Assembly: GCA_964518595.1 (NCBI GenBank)
Contig: CAZFHA010000007.1
Coordinates: 62,001 to 126,000, forward strand
Direction: 5' to 3'
Source: CAZFHA01 sp964518595
Lineage (GTDB): Bacteria > Bacillota > Clostridia > Saccharofermentanales > Saccharofermentanaceae
DNA length: 64,000 nt
A model generated the notes under the pieces. The model ran no database searches and was not told where the DNA came from. It saw only the letters and a list, made by a program, of their open reading frames with translations. A program made the translations under genes and the position numbers. Shown piece by piece: positions 1-7,648 of this stretch (the first letter of the stretch is position 1; every line of letters begins with the position of its first letter).

Positions 1-28
1 TTGTCATAGCCTTGTTCAGCAAATCCAC
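1..28 (-). CDS. 5' end of a divergently transcribed gene, product unknown
   Basis: Only nine codons and one base lie inside the window, so the product cannot be named. A GTG at 28-26 follows a strong GGAGG Shine-Dalgarno sequence at 41-37 with an 8-base gap, and the frame stays open to the window edge. A consensus promoter (85-113) and an operator (66-79) lie just upstream. The shared operator with the uxaC regulator suggests, as inference only, a uronate catabolism or transport gene. An internal ATG further left remains possible as the start. Confidence 0.5.
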
Positions 29-65
29 GTTTTTTACCTCCGAGTTTCGTCACTTTAAACTAATT

Positions 66-79
66 TGTAAGCGTTTACA
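66..79. promoter_or_regulatory. LacI-family/cre-type operator O1
   Basis: The 14-mer TGTAAGCGTTTACA fits the LacI/CcpA operator pattern TGWAANCGNTNWCA at every position. It lies just downstream of the -10 box of the leftward promoter, where bound repressor would block transcription. A near-identical copy sits at 248-261. Binding by the LacI-family protein encoded at 366-1403 is inferred; CcpA could also recognise it. Confidence 0.8.
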
Positions 80-84
80 TGCAG

Positions 85-113
85 ATTATATGCCCGACCT
101 GTGCACTTGTCAA
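85..113 (-). promoter_or_regulatory. Consensus sigma-A promoter of the divergent left gene
   Basis: On the minus strand a perfect TTGACA (113-108) and a perfect TATAAT (90-85) are separated by 17 bases. It points toward the partial gene at the left edge, and operator O1 covers the expected start of transcription. Confidence 0.85.
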
Positions 114-205
114 TATAATTCTTGCAACAAACCGCATTTTTTGTTTATTTTCCGTGGTAAAAATAGCATTTTAGCCAAAGGAAAGAAAAAACCGTCGATC
201 CGATA

Positions 206-234
206 TTGATTTTATGATAATTTGAAGCTACAAT
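206..234 (+). promoter_or_regulatory. Sigma-A promoter of the LacI regulator-uxaC operon
   Basis: TTGATT (206-211) and TACAAT (229-234) are separated by 17 bases. Operator O2 starts 13 bases after the -10 box, which predicts autorepression. No other good promoter was seen before uxaC, so the two genes probably share this transcript. Confidence 0.75.
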
Positions 235-247
235 GAAACCGTGATCC

Positions 248-261
248 TGTAAGCGATTACA
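248..261. promoter_or_regulatory. LacI-family/cre-type operator O2
   Basis: TGTAAGCGATTACA differs from O1 by one base and is an inverted repeat with half-sites TGTAA and TTACA. It lies at about +7 of the promoter at 206-234, equivalent to the position of O1 in the divergent promoter. Confidence 0.8.
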
Positions 262-365
262 ATTATTACCTTTTCTGATATGGCAGTAGCTTTTACCCAC
301 TAGTTACTGCCATTACTATTACATTCCATGCCGTCTGCTATTTGCCAGCCAAAGGGGTCAATTTA

Positions 366-1403
366 ATGACAGAACACATTAACATTTATGATGTATCGAA
401 AAAAGCCGGTGTCTCTATTGCAACGGTTTCTCGGGTTATCAACGGGACGAATAATGTCAGCCCAAAGACAAAGGCCAAGGTATTAAAGGTAATCGAAGAG
501 TTTGGTTACACCCCTAATGTCTTTGCCCGGGGTCTGGGAACAAACTCTATGCAGACCATAGGTCTACTTTGTGCCGATTCTTCCGACCCTTATCTGGCCA
601 AAGCCATCTACTTTCTTGAAGGCACTTTGCGGCAGCACGGGTATGATGTTTTGTTATGCTGTACCGGCTATCAACATGAAACGAAGCAAAAATACCTGGA
701 ACTGCTTTTGGCTAAAAGAGTTGACGGCTTGATTCTGGTAGGCTCAAATTATGTAGAGTCCCAAGAGGCACAAAATGATTATATCCGTCGTGCAGCCAAA
801 AATGTTCCTATTGTAATTGTTAATGCTTGCCTGACTGGTAGCAATATCTACTGCAGTCTCTGCGATGACTATCAGGGAATTTACGATGTAACAACCCAAT
901 GTATCCAGGCCGGAATTTCTGATATTTTATATCTATACAGTAACCTATCTTACAGTGGAAGACAAAAACTAGCAGGCTACCAGAAGGCTTTAGAGGATCA
1001 AAATATTACTGTTAACGCTAACCTCATGCACCAGATTACCGGTACCGATGCTCTGGTTCATCAAGTCCGGGATCGCCTTTTAGATCTAGATGAAAGGGGG
1101 ATTAGCTTCCGGGCTGTCATTACTGCCAATGATATGTTAGCTGTGGGCGCCGTCAAATATGCGCTGCTAACAAAGCGCTCTATCCCCCGTGATGTAATGG
1201 TTATCGGTTATAACAATTCCGCCATTGCCGAATATTGTATACCGGAAATTTCATCCGTGGACAATAAGCTTCAGGAGATCTGTAAGCAAAGTATTCAGCT
1301 ACTCTTAGAAGTCTTGCGTGGTAATAGCGTCCCCAAAAAAGCCATATTCTCCGCAACCCTGGTAGAAAGAGAAACCTCTAATATTAAAAACTTAACTCAG
1401 TAA
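366..1403 (+). CDS. LacI-family transcriptional regulator, likely uronate regulon repressor
   Basis: A 345-residue LacI/GalR protein. The N terminus carries the family helix-turn-helix (VSKKAGVSIATVSRVING) and hinge, followed by a periplasmic-binding-protein-like effector domain. The ATG at 366 is preferred to a TTG at 342 because AGGGG lies 8 bases upstream of it and the helix-turn-helix then begins at the usual distance from the N terminus. It is followed after 36 bases by uxaC. Two matching operators in the divergent intergenic region suggest that it represses itself, uxaC and the gene to the left. The inducer is probably a uronate or a degradation intermediate such as KDG, which is inference from context. 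Several LacI subfamilies (KdgR, ExuR-like) would fit. Confidence 0.85.
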   Translation: MTEHINIYDVSKKAGVSIATVSRVINGTNNVSPKTKAKVLKVIEEFGYTPNVFARGLGTNSMQTIGLLCADSSDPYLAKAIYFLEGTLRQHGYDVLLCCTGYQHETKQKYLELLLAKRVDGLILVGSNYVESQEAQNDYIRRAAKNVPIVIVNACLTGSNIYCSLCDDYQGIYDVTTQCIQAGISDILYLYSNLSYSGRQKLAGYQKALEDQNITVNANLMHQITGTDALVHQVRDRLLDLDERGISFRAVITANDMLAVGAVKYALLTKRSIPRDVMVIGYNNSAIAEYCIPEISSVDNKLQEICKQSIQLLLEVLRGNSVPKKAIFSATLVERETSNIKNLTQ

Positions 1404-1439
1404 CTGAGAATATAAAAAGCAAGAAAGAAGGTACATGCA

Positions 1440-2843
1440 ATGAAGCCCTTTATGGATCAGGATTTTCTTCTCCAAACACCTACCGCCCAAACCCTCTATC
1501 ATGAATATGCCGCAGCTCTACCCATCGTAGACTATCACTGCCATATTAGCCCGGAAGCTATCGCTAATAATCATGCCTTTAAAAATATTACCGAAGTTTG
1601 GTTAGGAGGCGACCACTATAAATGGCGTCTGATGCGGGCAAATGGTATAGACGAAAAGTTTATTACCGGAGATGCCTCGGACAAAGAAAAATTCTTAGCT
1701 TGGGCAGAGACCTTACCCGGAGCCATCGGAAATCCGGTCTATCATTGGAGTCATTTGGAATTACAGCGCTACTTTGGTTATGAGGGACAGCTAAATCCCC
1801 AAACGGCTGAAACTGTCTGGGAGCTCTGTAACAGTAAACTCCGGACCGAAGCCTTTCGGGTTCGTGGACTCATTGAAAGCTCCAATGTAGCGGTTATTTG
1901 TACCACCGACGATCCTACCGCTACTCTTGAATGGCACAAAAAAATCGCCGCCGATGCCAGCTTCAAAACCAAAGTCCTGCCAACTTTCCGCCCCGACCGG
2001 GCAATGAATCTGGAAAAAGATGATTACCTTACTTATTTGGAAGAACTAGCCGCTGCCGCAGAAACACCAATCAAGACCCTGGCTGATTTACAAACAGTCA
2101 TTCAGAAACGCTTGGACTATTTTGCTGCTGTGGGGTGCTGTATCTCAGATCACGCGGTTGATTTTGTACCCTACGTCTCCACCACACCGCAAGAAATTGA
2201 GGGAATTTTTCAAAAAAGACTTTCCGGTCAAATTCCCACTGCCGCAGAAGAAACAGCTTTCAAGACAGCTTTTCTGCACTTTGTAGGCAGTGAATATAGT
2301 AAAAGAGACTGGGCTATGCAGATACATTATGGCTGTAAGCGTAATAATAATACCAAGACCTTTCTAAAGCTAGGTCCAGATACTGGTTATGACTGCATTA
2401 ATAATTATGCCCCCAGCCAATTTCTGGCCGACTTTTTAAACAGTCTTGAAAAAGATAATGCTCTCCCCCGCACCATTATCTATAGCCTTAACCCCAATGA
2501 TAATGCCAGTATTGTTACCGTTGCCGGTTGCTTTCAAGATGCCTCTACCCGGGGCAAAGTACAACATGGTTCCGCTTGGTGGTTCAACGATCACAAAAAG
2601 GGCATGGAAGAGCAGTTGGAGAATTTAGCTTCCGTAGGCTATCTAGGCAACTTTATTGGTATGCTGACAGATTCCCGCAGCTTCCTCTCCTACCCAAGGC
2701 ATGAATATTTCCGCCGCATCCTCTGTAACCTCATAGCGAATTGGGTGGAGAATGGTGAATATCCAGCCGATCAGGAAGCCCTTAAAACAATTGTTCAAGA
2801 TATTTCTGCCTATAATGCCTTACGCTATTTTAAGTGGAAATAA
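1440..2843 (+). CDS. uxaC: Uronate isomerase (glucuronate/galacturonate isomerase)
   Basis: A 467-residue member of the amidohydrolase-superfamily uronate isomerases, of usual length. It converts D-glucuronate to D-fructuronate and D-galacturonate to D-tagaturonate (EC 5.3.1.12), the first cytoplasmic step of hexuronate breakdown. The N-terminal DYHCHISP carries the metal-binding HxH pair, and the C-terminal region (SFLSYPRHEYFRRILCN) is typical of the family. An AAGAAGG Shine-Dalgarno sequence lies just upstream. It is the second gene of the LacI-family operon and ends in a strong terminator. Fructuronate reductase, mannonate dehydratase and KDG kinase are not in the window; a KDPG aldolase gene lies at 37.5-38.1 kb and could finish the pathway. 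Confidence 0.95.
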   Translation: MKPFMDQDFLLQTPTAQTLYHEYAAALPIVDYHCHISPEAIANNHAFKNITEVWLGGDHYKWRLMRANGIDEKFITGDASDKEKFLAWAETLPGAIGNPVYHWSHLELQRYFGYEGQLNPQTAETVWELCNSKLRTEAFRVRGLIESSNVAVICTTDDPTATLEWHKKIAADASFKTKVLPTFRPDRAMNLEKDDYLTYLEELAAAAETPIKTLADLQTVIQKRLDYFAAVGCCISDHAVDFVPYVSTTPQEIEGIFQKRLSGQIPTAAEETAFKTAFLHFVGSEYSKRDWAMQIHYGCKRNNNTKTFLKLGPDTGYDCINNYAPSQFLADFLNSLEKDNALPRTIIYSLNPNDNASIVTVAGCFQDASTRGKVQHGSAWWFNDHKKGMEEQLENLASVGYLGNFIGMLTDSRSFLSYPRHEYFRRILCNLIANWVENGEYPADQEALKTIVQDISAYNALRYFKWK

Positions 2844-2852
2844 ATTAATCCT

Positions 2853-2898
2853 TTCCCCGATAGGTAGAGCCGCGGAAGGCCTTCTATCGGGGAATTTT
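2853..2898 (+). terminator. Rho-independent terminator of uxaC
   Basis: An 11-bp perfect stem, TTCCCCGATAG (2853-2863) with CTATCGGGGAA (2884-2894), is followed by TTTT. It begins 10 bases after the uxaC stop codon. Confidence 0.75.
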
Positions 2899-2998
2899 AT
2901 GTTAGGAAATTAAATGTTTGGTGAAATACTAGAGCTTATTTTATGGCTTTTAACATTTTAAGAGACAATAGCAATGTGTAAGTAGTTACGTTAAAGGG

Positions 2999-3017
2999 TT
3001 ACCAGAGATTCTGGTAA
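2999..3017 (-). terminator. Possible terminator hairpin after the 3038-3748 gene
   Basis: A perfect 8-bp stem, TTACCAGA with TCTGGTAA, and a 3-base loop lie 21 bases past the stop codon of the minus-strand gene. The T tract on the minus strand is poor (CCCTTTAA), so it may be only a 3' end-stabilising hairpin. Confidence 0.35.
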
Positions 3018-3037
3018 TAAGGAAGATTTTTTAACTA

Positions 3038-3748
3038 CTATGGCTCATAAAATTGCTGAGAGCGCTCATAATCTTCCTTGGTGCTATACTTGGCTAACGT
3101 TACTGAGTTTAATTTTCCCCGAAGAAATCTAAACTTTATACGACAGTAAGGGGATTCAAAGCGATACAAGAGGGTTATTGCATGGTATAGCGGATTGAGT
3201 GGGCGCCCACTAGGAAGTTCCTCTGCTGGTTGTATACCCTTTATACCGTAGACCTCCTCAACCTTGCCATAACTGTCTCCCAAAGTTATACCTTGAGGAA
3301 AATTTACATTTATATCATATCCTATGAAACCATCAAAGTATATCGAAGTACACTCACACTGATAATAAGGTAGTACCTTTGTGGTATTATTTTTAATTGA
3401 TAAGATAATTCGATTAATAGAACTTACACGTCCTTGCACCGGTGTATAATGTATGTATGGCAAGGTCATACTTTCTCCAGAGGGAATGAGTTTTTCTTTT
3501 AAATTAACATACTTCCCCTCCGTATCGTTGATACAATCTACAGTCCACCCATTTTTCTCAAATTCCGCAACGGTTAAGTCTTCTGAAAAAGTGTAGGTTA
3601 CACCATCTAATGCAAATTTAATTGGAGACTCCAATGGTTCAGACCATAAATGCATACGTCCTGTTTTCAATGGTTCGTAAAAAATGATGACCACTACAAT
3701 AAGGATTAAAATCCCTAGCCTTAAATATTGCTTGGTTATCTCCCTCAT
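3038..3748 (-). CDS. Hypothetical membrane-anchored protein
   Basis: A 236-residue protein that I do not recognise. One hydrophobic segment at residues 11-25 (rich in I, L and V) follows a charged N terminus, which suggests a signal anchor with the rest outside the membrane. The exported part is mixed in composition and has two cysteines in a CxC (residues about 130-132) and two others; no catalytic motif is visible. The ATG follows an AGAGG-like Shine-Dalgarno sequence. It stands alone between the uxaC operon (convergent) and the arabinose operon. Upstream lies a 12-bp inverted repeat (3765-3835). Confidence 0.6.
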   Translation of the reverse strand: MREITKQYLRLGILILIVVVIIFYEPLKTGRMHLWSEPLESPIKFALDGVTYTFSEDLTVAEFEKNGWTVDCINDTEGKYVNLKEKLIPSGESMTLPYIHYTPVQGRVSSINRIILSIKNNTTKVLPYYQCECTSIYFDGFIGYDINVNFPQGITLGDSYGKVEEVYGIKGIQPAEELPSGRPLNPLYHAITLLYRFESPYCRIKFRFLRGKLNSVTLAKYSTKEDYERSQQFYEP

Positions 3749-3764
3749 AGCTCTTACCTCTTAC

Positions 3765-3835
3765 AAAAATAACTTCAAAATAAATGCTTTAGCCTTTTAT
3801 TTTTGTATTACCAACTTAAACTAGAAGTTATTTTT
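3765..3835. repeat. 12-bp perfect inverted repeat upstream of the membrane protein gene
   Basis: AAAAATAACTTC (3765-3776) and GAAGTTATTTTT (3824-3835) are exact complements with a 47-base spacer. They lie 17-87 bases upstream of the minus-strand start codon at 3748. They could form a leader hairpin or be spaced protein-binding half-sites; neither is shown. Confidence 0.5.
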
Positions 3836-4082
3836 AATAGTATAGCATAAAAGACAGAGTTACCTATTTGTAAAAATCACTTTCAACTCGAAACATCAGT
3901 CATTTAGCAATATCATTTACACATAATTAGCAAAACAATTGTGCAAACCAACCACAAATCGTTTTATAAGGGGAGGGGGACAGTGCTTGTAATCTATTTT
4001 CTCACACTTAGTTTTCAGGAGGAAGATATATCCTTAACCCCGAATAACACTATAAATATATGTATTTCTTGTTAAAACTGAA

Positions 4083-4108
4083 GAGGGGGCACTTCAAAAA
4101 GCCCCTCC
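4083..4108 (-). terminator. Weak terminator-like hairpin after araD
   Basis: On the minus strand GGAGGGGC and GCCCCCTC can pair around a 10-base loop, with one bulged or wobble position, and CTCTTCAGTTTT follows. It lies 64 bases after the araD stop codon, at the end of the arabinose operon. Confidence 0.4.
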
Positions 4109-4171
4109 CTCCAATCTAACAACTCAAATAATAGAAAATACACAAGCAACCCCCTCCTCACCATCCATTTC

Positions 4172-4870
4172 CTACTGTCCGTAATAAGCCTCCGGTCCAT
4201 GCTTACGCAAGAAATGACGATCCAGCAGTTCCCCTTGCATGGGACTTTTAGGGGCTGAGGCTGCCAAAGCTTCCGTTCGCCAAGCCAGTTTAGCTACCTC
4301 TTCTAATACAACTGCATGGTAAACCGCCTCTGCTGCGTCTTTCCCCCAAGTAAAGGGGCCATGAGAGGCCACTAAAACCGCCGGAATATCTAAGGGTGAA
4401 ATCCATTGCGCCTTAAAGGTGTCTACAATTACCTGTCCTGTCTCCCATTCGTAATTACCTTCAATGGCTGCTTTGCTCATAGGTGGTGTACAAGGAATGG
4501 CACCATAGAAATAATCCCCATGGGTAGTACCATAAGCAGGGATTGACCTTTGCCCCTGAGCCCAAGTCGTCGCCCAAGGGGAGTGGGTATGAACAATCCC
4601 TCCTATTTCCGGAAAAGCTTGATAGATAGCGGCGTGAGTCAAAGTATCGGAAGAGGGTGCCAGATCGCCCTCGACTTTTTCGCCACGAAGATTCACCACG
4701 ACCATGTCTTGAACTGTGAGTTCCTCATAGGACACCCCAGAAGGCTTGATTACAAAAAGACCACTTTCCCGGTGAAAGCCAGAAGCATTCCCCCAGGTAA
4801 ATACGACTAAATTATGTTTCTGTAAAGCTAAATTAGCCTGAAAAACTTCTTCTTTCAGTTGTTCTAACAT
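4172..4870 (-). CDS. araD: L-ribulose-5-phosphate 4-epimerase
   Basis: A 232-residue class II aldolase-fold enzyme of normal length. It interconverts L-ribulose 5-phosphate and D-xylulose 5-phosphate (EC 5.1.3.4), the last step of arabinose breakdown before the pentose phosphate pathway. VHTHSPWATTWAQ carries the zinc ligands His94 and His96, with a third histidine in VASHGPF. TTHGDYF and the C-terminal HGPEAYYGQ are characteristic of AraD. It is the last gene of the operon, 58 bases after araA, with an AGGGGG Shine-Dalgarno sequence. A paralogue such as UlaF or SgbE would be similar, but linkage to araA settles the call. Confidence 0.95.
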   Translation of the reverse strand: MLEQLKEEVFQANLALQKHNLVVFTWGNASGFHRESGLFVIKPSGVSYEELTVQDMVVVNLRGEKVEGDLAPSSDTLTHAAIYQAFPEIGGIVHTHSPWATTWAQGQRSIPAYGTTHGDYFYGAIPCTPPMSKAAIEGNYEWETGQVIVDTFKAQWISPLDIPAVLVASHGPFTWGKDAAEAVYHAVVLEEVAKLAWRTEALAASAPKSPMQGELLDRHFLRKHGPEAYYGQ

Positions 4871-4928
4871 ACCCTGTCCCCCTGTTTCTTCCTGGATTTT
4901 GTTGTTTTTTCAAAATTCTATCCACAGC

Positions 4929-6398
4929 TTAGCGGCGGTAGAAGGTTTCATTCCAGCGCAGTTCTTTTTTCAATTCAGATATTACCGTATTTTCACCGAT
5001 ATGAATAAATTCTATATCCATCATCTCAGCCCAATCTCTCAAAATATCTGCATCTAAGGCATAGCTCATTACATTGTGGTGGGCGCCACCGGCCAAAATC
5101 CAAGCCTCTGTACCCGTAGCCAAGTCTGGCTTCGGGCGCCACATCACTCTGGCAACGGGGAGCTTAGGCATAGTCTGTAGGGGCTCTACTGCCCTTACAT
5201 CACAGACAATCAAGCGCATCCGCCCACCCATATCCACCAGTGAAGCTAAAACGGCTTCACCGCCCTGGCCATCATAGACCAGACGAGCCGGCGCCTTCTT
5301 GCCGCCAATGCCCAAAGGATGGACTTCGATTCGTGGTCGGTGTGAGGCTAAACTAGGACAAATTTCCAGCATATGAGCACCAAGCACATAGTTATTGTCA
5401 GGCTCAAAATGATAGGTATAGTCTTCCATAAAAGAAGTACCGCCAGGCAGACCTTCAGCCATAACCTTCATGATTCTAGTCATAGCAGCCGTCTTCCAAT
5501 CCCCTTCGCCACCAAAACCATAGCCATCTGCCATCATGTTTTGCACCGCCAGACCCGGTAGCTGCTCCATGCCATGTAAATCTTCAAAGGTGTCGGTGAA
5601 AGCCTTACAGCCATGCTTATCGCAGAGTCGGCGCAAGGCAATTTCAATTTTGGCCTGATAGCGGACGGCTTCCAGCTCTTCTGTAGCCATTTGGTAACGC
5701 TGGCAATACTCTTGAACTTTTTCATCAATCTCTACGGTGGTGACTTGAGCCATCAGATCAGTTAAATCACCAATACCCCAGCTGTTTACCTGCCAGCCTA
5801 ATTTGATTTGTGCCTCGACTTTATCCCCTTCCGTAACGGCTACTTGACGCATATTATCCCCTAAACGCAGAACCTTTAGCCTCCGGCTAAGGGCAGCACC
5901 TAAGGCGGCTCGCATCCACCGCCCGATTCGAGTCTGGGTATGTTTATCGCTCCAGTGCCCGGTGATTACCTGTCGGGAAAGTCCCATACGCGCAGTAATA
6001 AAACCATGTTCCTTATCACCATGAGCCGATTGATTGAGATTCATAAAATCCATATCAATTGTCTCCCAAGGAATATCCCGATTATATTGGGTATCAAATT
6101 GCAGAAGGGGTTTCTTATAAAGGGACAAACCGCCGATCCACATTTTTGAGGGTGAAAAAGTATGCATCCAAGTAATAATTCCGGCACATTCCGGAGTAAT
6201 CATAGCCTGTTCTAAGAGAGAGCTGATTTCATCGGCTTCGGTTACTACCGGCTTACAGACCACCCTCCCCGAAATTTGGGCAGAATCATTAAGTGCTGCT
6301 ACAATCTCTTGGGAATGATTAACAATGTCCTGAAAAATATCGCCATATAGTTTTTGCGCCCCTGTAATAAACCAAAACTCATACTGCTTCATACTCAT
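4929..6398 (-). CDS. araA: L-arabinose isomerase
   Basis: A 489-residue enzyme of the usual family length that converts L-arabinose to L-ribulose (EC 5.3.1.4) in the cytoplasm, using a divalent metal. The N-terminal FWFITGAQKLYG, the central FGGEGDWKTAAMTRI and the C-terminal GGAHHNVMSYAL are family signatures; the metal-binding Glu and His residues lie in the second and third of these. The start has AAAGGAG close upstream and follows araR by 16 bases, so the two are co-transcribed. The product needs a ribulokinase (AraB) before AraD can act, and none is recognisable in the window. Confidence 0.96.
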   Translation of the reverse strand: MSMKQYEFWFITGAQKLYGDIFQDIVNHSQEIVAALNDSAQISGRVVCKPVVTEADEISSLLEQAMITPECAGIITWMHTFSPSKMWIGGLSLYKKPLLQFDTQYNRDIPWETIDMDFMNLNQSAHGDKEHGFITARMGLSRQVITGHWSDKHTQTRIGRWMRAALGAALSRRLKVLRLGDNMRQVAVTEGDKVEAQIKLGWQVNSWGIGDLTDLMAQVTTVEIDEKVQEYCQRYQMATEELEAVRYQAKIEIALRRLCDKHGCKAFTDTFEDLHGMEQLPGLAVQNMMADGYGFGGEGDWKTAAMTRIMKVMAEGLPGGTSFMEDYTYHFEPDNNYVLGAHMLEICPSLASHRPRIEVHPLGIGGKKAPARLVYDGQGGEAVLASLVDMGGRMRLIVCDVRAVEPLQTMPKLPVARVMWRPKPDLATGTEAWILAGGAHHNVMSYALDADILRDWAEMMDIEFIHIGENTVISELKKELRWNETFYRR

Positions 6399-6414
6399 GT
6401 TAAAACTCCTTTAC

Positions 6415-7512
6415 TTACTTGTTAGTCTCCCCCAGCGGAGGAGCTGCCGTCGAATCCTTGATAATTAATTCCATATCCATAGTCAGTGAAAGGGCTGTTT
6501 TTCCCGTTTCAATCATATCCAAAAGCCGCCAAGCGGCCTGACGCCCTAGCATTTCAGCCGGATGCCGTAAAGTGGTAATCCGCACCGGCGAAAGCTCGGA
6601 TAAAGTTGAATCATCAAAACCCATAACCGACTTATCTTCCGGCACCCTAAGATGGTTCTTTTGAAAAAGTTTAATTATATTCATGGCAATCTGGTCGTTA
6701 TAACAAACAACGGCCGTACATTTCCCCAGCCGTTTCAAGAGTCGTCCTTCTTCACTACGTAAAAACAAATGATCCAGGTCGGCAGTTGTGTACCAAATAA
6801 CCTCATCATCATTTAGTGGCAAGTCGTAAATCACCATTTGCTCAGAAAAACCTGCATAACGCTCGTGACCCTGACGATCGTCCCCTTTAAAGATTCCCCC
6901 AATCCGTCTATGTCCTAATTCATATAAATGTTTGACCGCTTGCTGCCCGCCCAAGCGGTCGTTGGTTACCACAAATACGGGGTCAAGATCTTTATAATAT
7001 CCGTTGATAAAAACATAGGGTATACCTCTTTGCGTCAACAAACGATATAAGGGCAAATTCGGATTAGGCAGTGCCGAGCGGTTTCCTTCGATAATGATTC
7101 CGTCGATACCTTGATTCATCAGGGATTTAAGCAATTGCTGCTCAATTTCCACCCGATTTTTGGTGACTCCCAGAGTCATGTTATAGCCTTTGCCTGAGAG
7201 AATCTCTTCAATTCCACTGGTAATTTGCGGAAAAATATAGTCGCTGATATTTGTCGCTACATAACCGATTAGACCAGCTTTAGTCTTGTCGGAAACATAG
7301 GTTCCGCTCCCTCTTCGACTCACCAATACGCCACCTTCTTCTAGATGGCGAATCGCCAAGCGCACCGTCTGGCGGCTAATGTTAAACTGTTCCGCCAGAC
7401 GGTTTTCGGAGGGGATTTTTTGTCCACTGGTGAAAGTTCCTTCTCTAATGGCAGAACGTATCCAAGCTTCCAAAGCTTCATACTTATGCTTACTGTTTTC
7501 ATCAAAAGCCAT
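6415..7512 (-). CDS. araR: GntR/LacI hybrid arabinose repressor AraR
   Basis: A 365-residue chimera typical of AraR. Residues about 1-75 form a GntR-type winged helix (PSENRLAEQFNISRQTVR), and residues about 80-360 are a LacI-type sugar-binding domain that would sense L-arabinose. In Bacillus subtilis this protein represses arabinose genes until arabinose releases it. Here it lies inside the operon, between the transport genes and araA, so it would be induced together with them. A GGAG Shine-Dalgarno sequence precedes the start. About 40 bases upstream of the ATG, CTTTGT-CTA-ACAAAT (7552-7566) resembles two AraR half-sites with a shorter spacer and is only a candidate operator. Confidence 0.9.
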   Translation of the reverse strand: MAFDENSKHKYEALEAWIRSAIREGTFTSGQKIPSENRLAEQFNISRQTVRLAIRHLEEGGVLVSRRGSGTYVSDKTKAGLIGYVATNISDYIFPQITSGIEEILSGKGYNMTLGVTKNRVEIEQQLLKSLMNQGIDGIIIEGNRSALPNPNLPLYRLLTQRGIPYVFINGYYKDLDPVFVVTNDRLGGQQAVKHLYELGHRRIGGIFKGDDRQGHERYAGFSEQMVIYDLPLNDDEVIWYTTADLDHLFLRSEEGRLLKRLGKCTAVVCYNDQIAMNIIKLFQKNHLRVPEDKSVMGFDDSTLSELSPVRITTLRHPAEMLGRQAAWRLLDMIETGKTALSLTMDMELIIKDSTAAPPLGETNK

Positions 7513-7551
7513 TCCGCTACTCCAACTTCTAATTCGTCAATTCTCTGTGTC

Positions 7552-7566
7552 CTTTGTCTAACAAAT
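7552..7566. promoter_or_regulatory. Candidate AraR half-sites upstream of araR
   Basis: CTTTGT and ACAAAT flank a 3-base spacer. The Bacillus AraR operator has ATTTGT and ACAAAT with a 4-base spacer, so the match is imperfect. The position between the permease gene and araR would allow an internal regulated promoter. Confidence 0.3.
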
Positions 7567-7648
7567 TTAAAGTACCATTTCAATCTAGCAAAGGCAACAT
7601 ATATACCGTCAATGCGGAAAGTAAAATGACAATTGTTTTATTGGCGCA

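Larger units (their letters stand above)
3749..4171. other. Intergenic region with an inverted repeat and a hairpin
   Basis: No gene is visible in these 423 bases, which are AT-rich. They hold the leader of the hypothetical gene to the left, a 12-bp inverted repeat (AAAAATAACTTC at 3765-3776 and its complement at 3824-3835), a purine-rich stretch near 3968-3980 and a weak terminator-like hairpin at 4083-4108. Confidence 0.6.
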
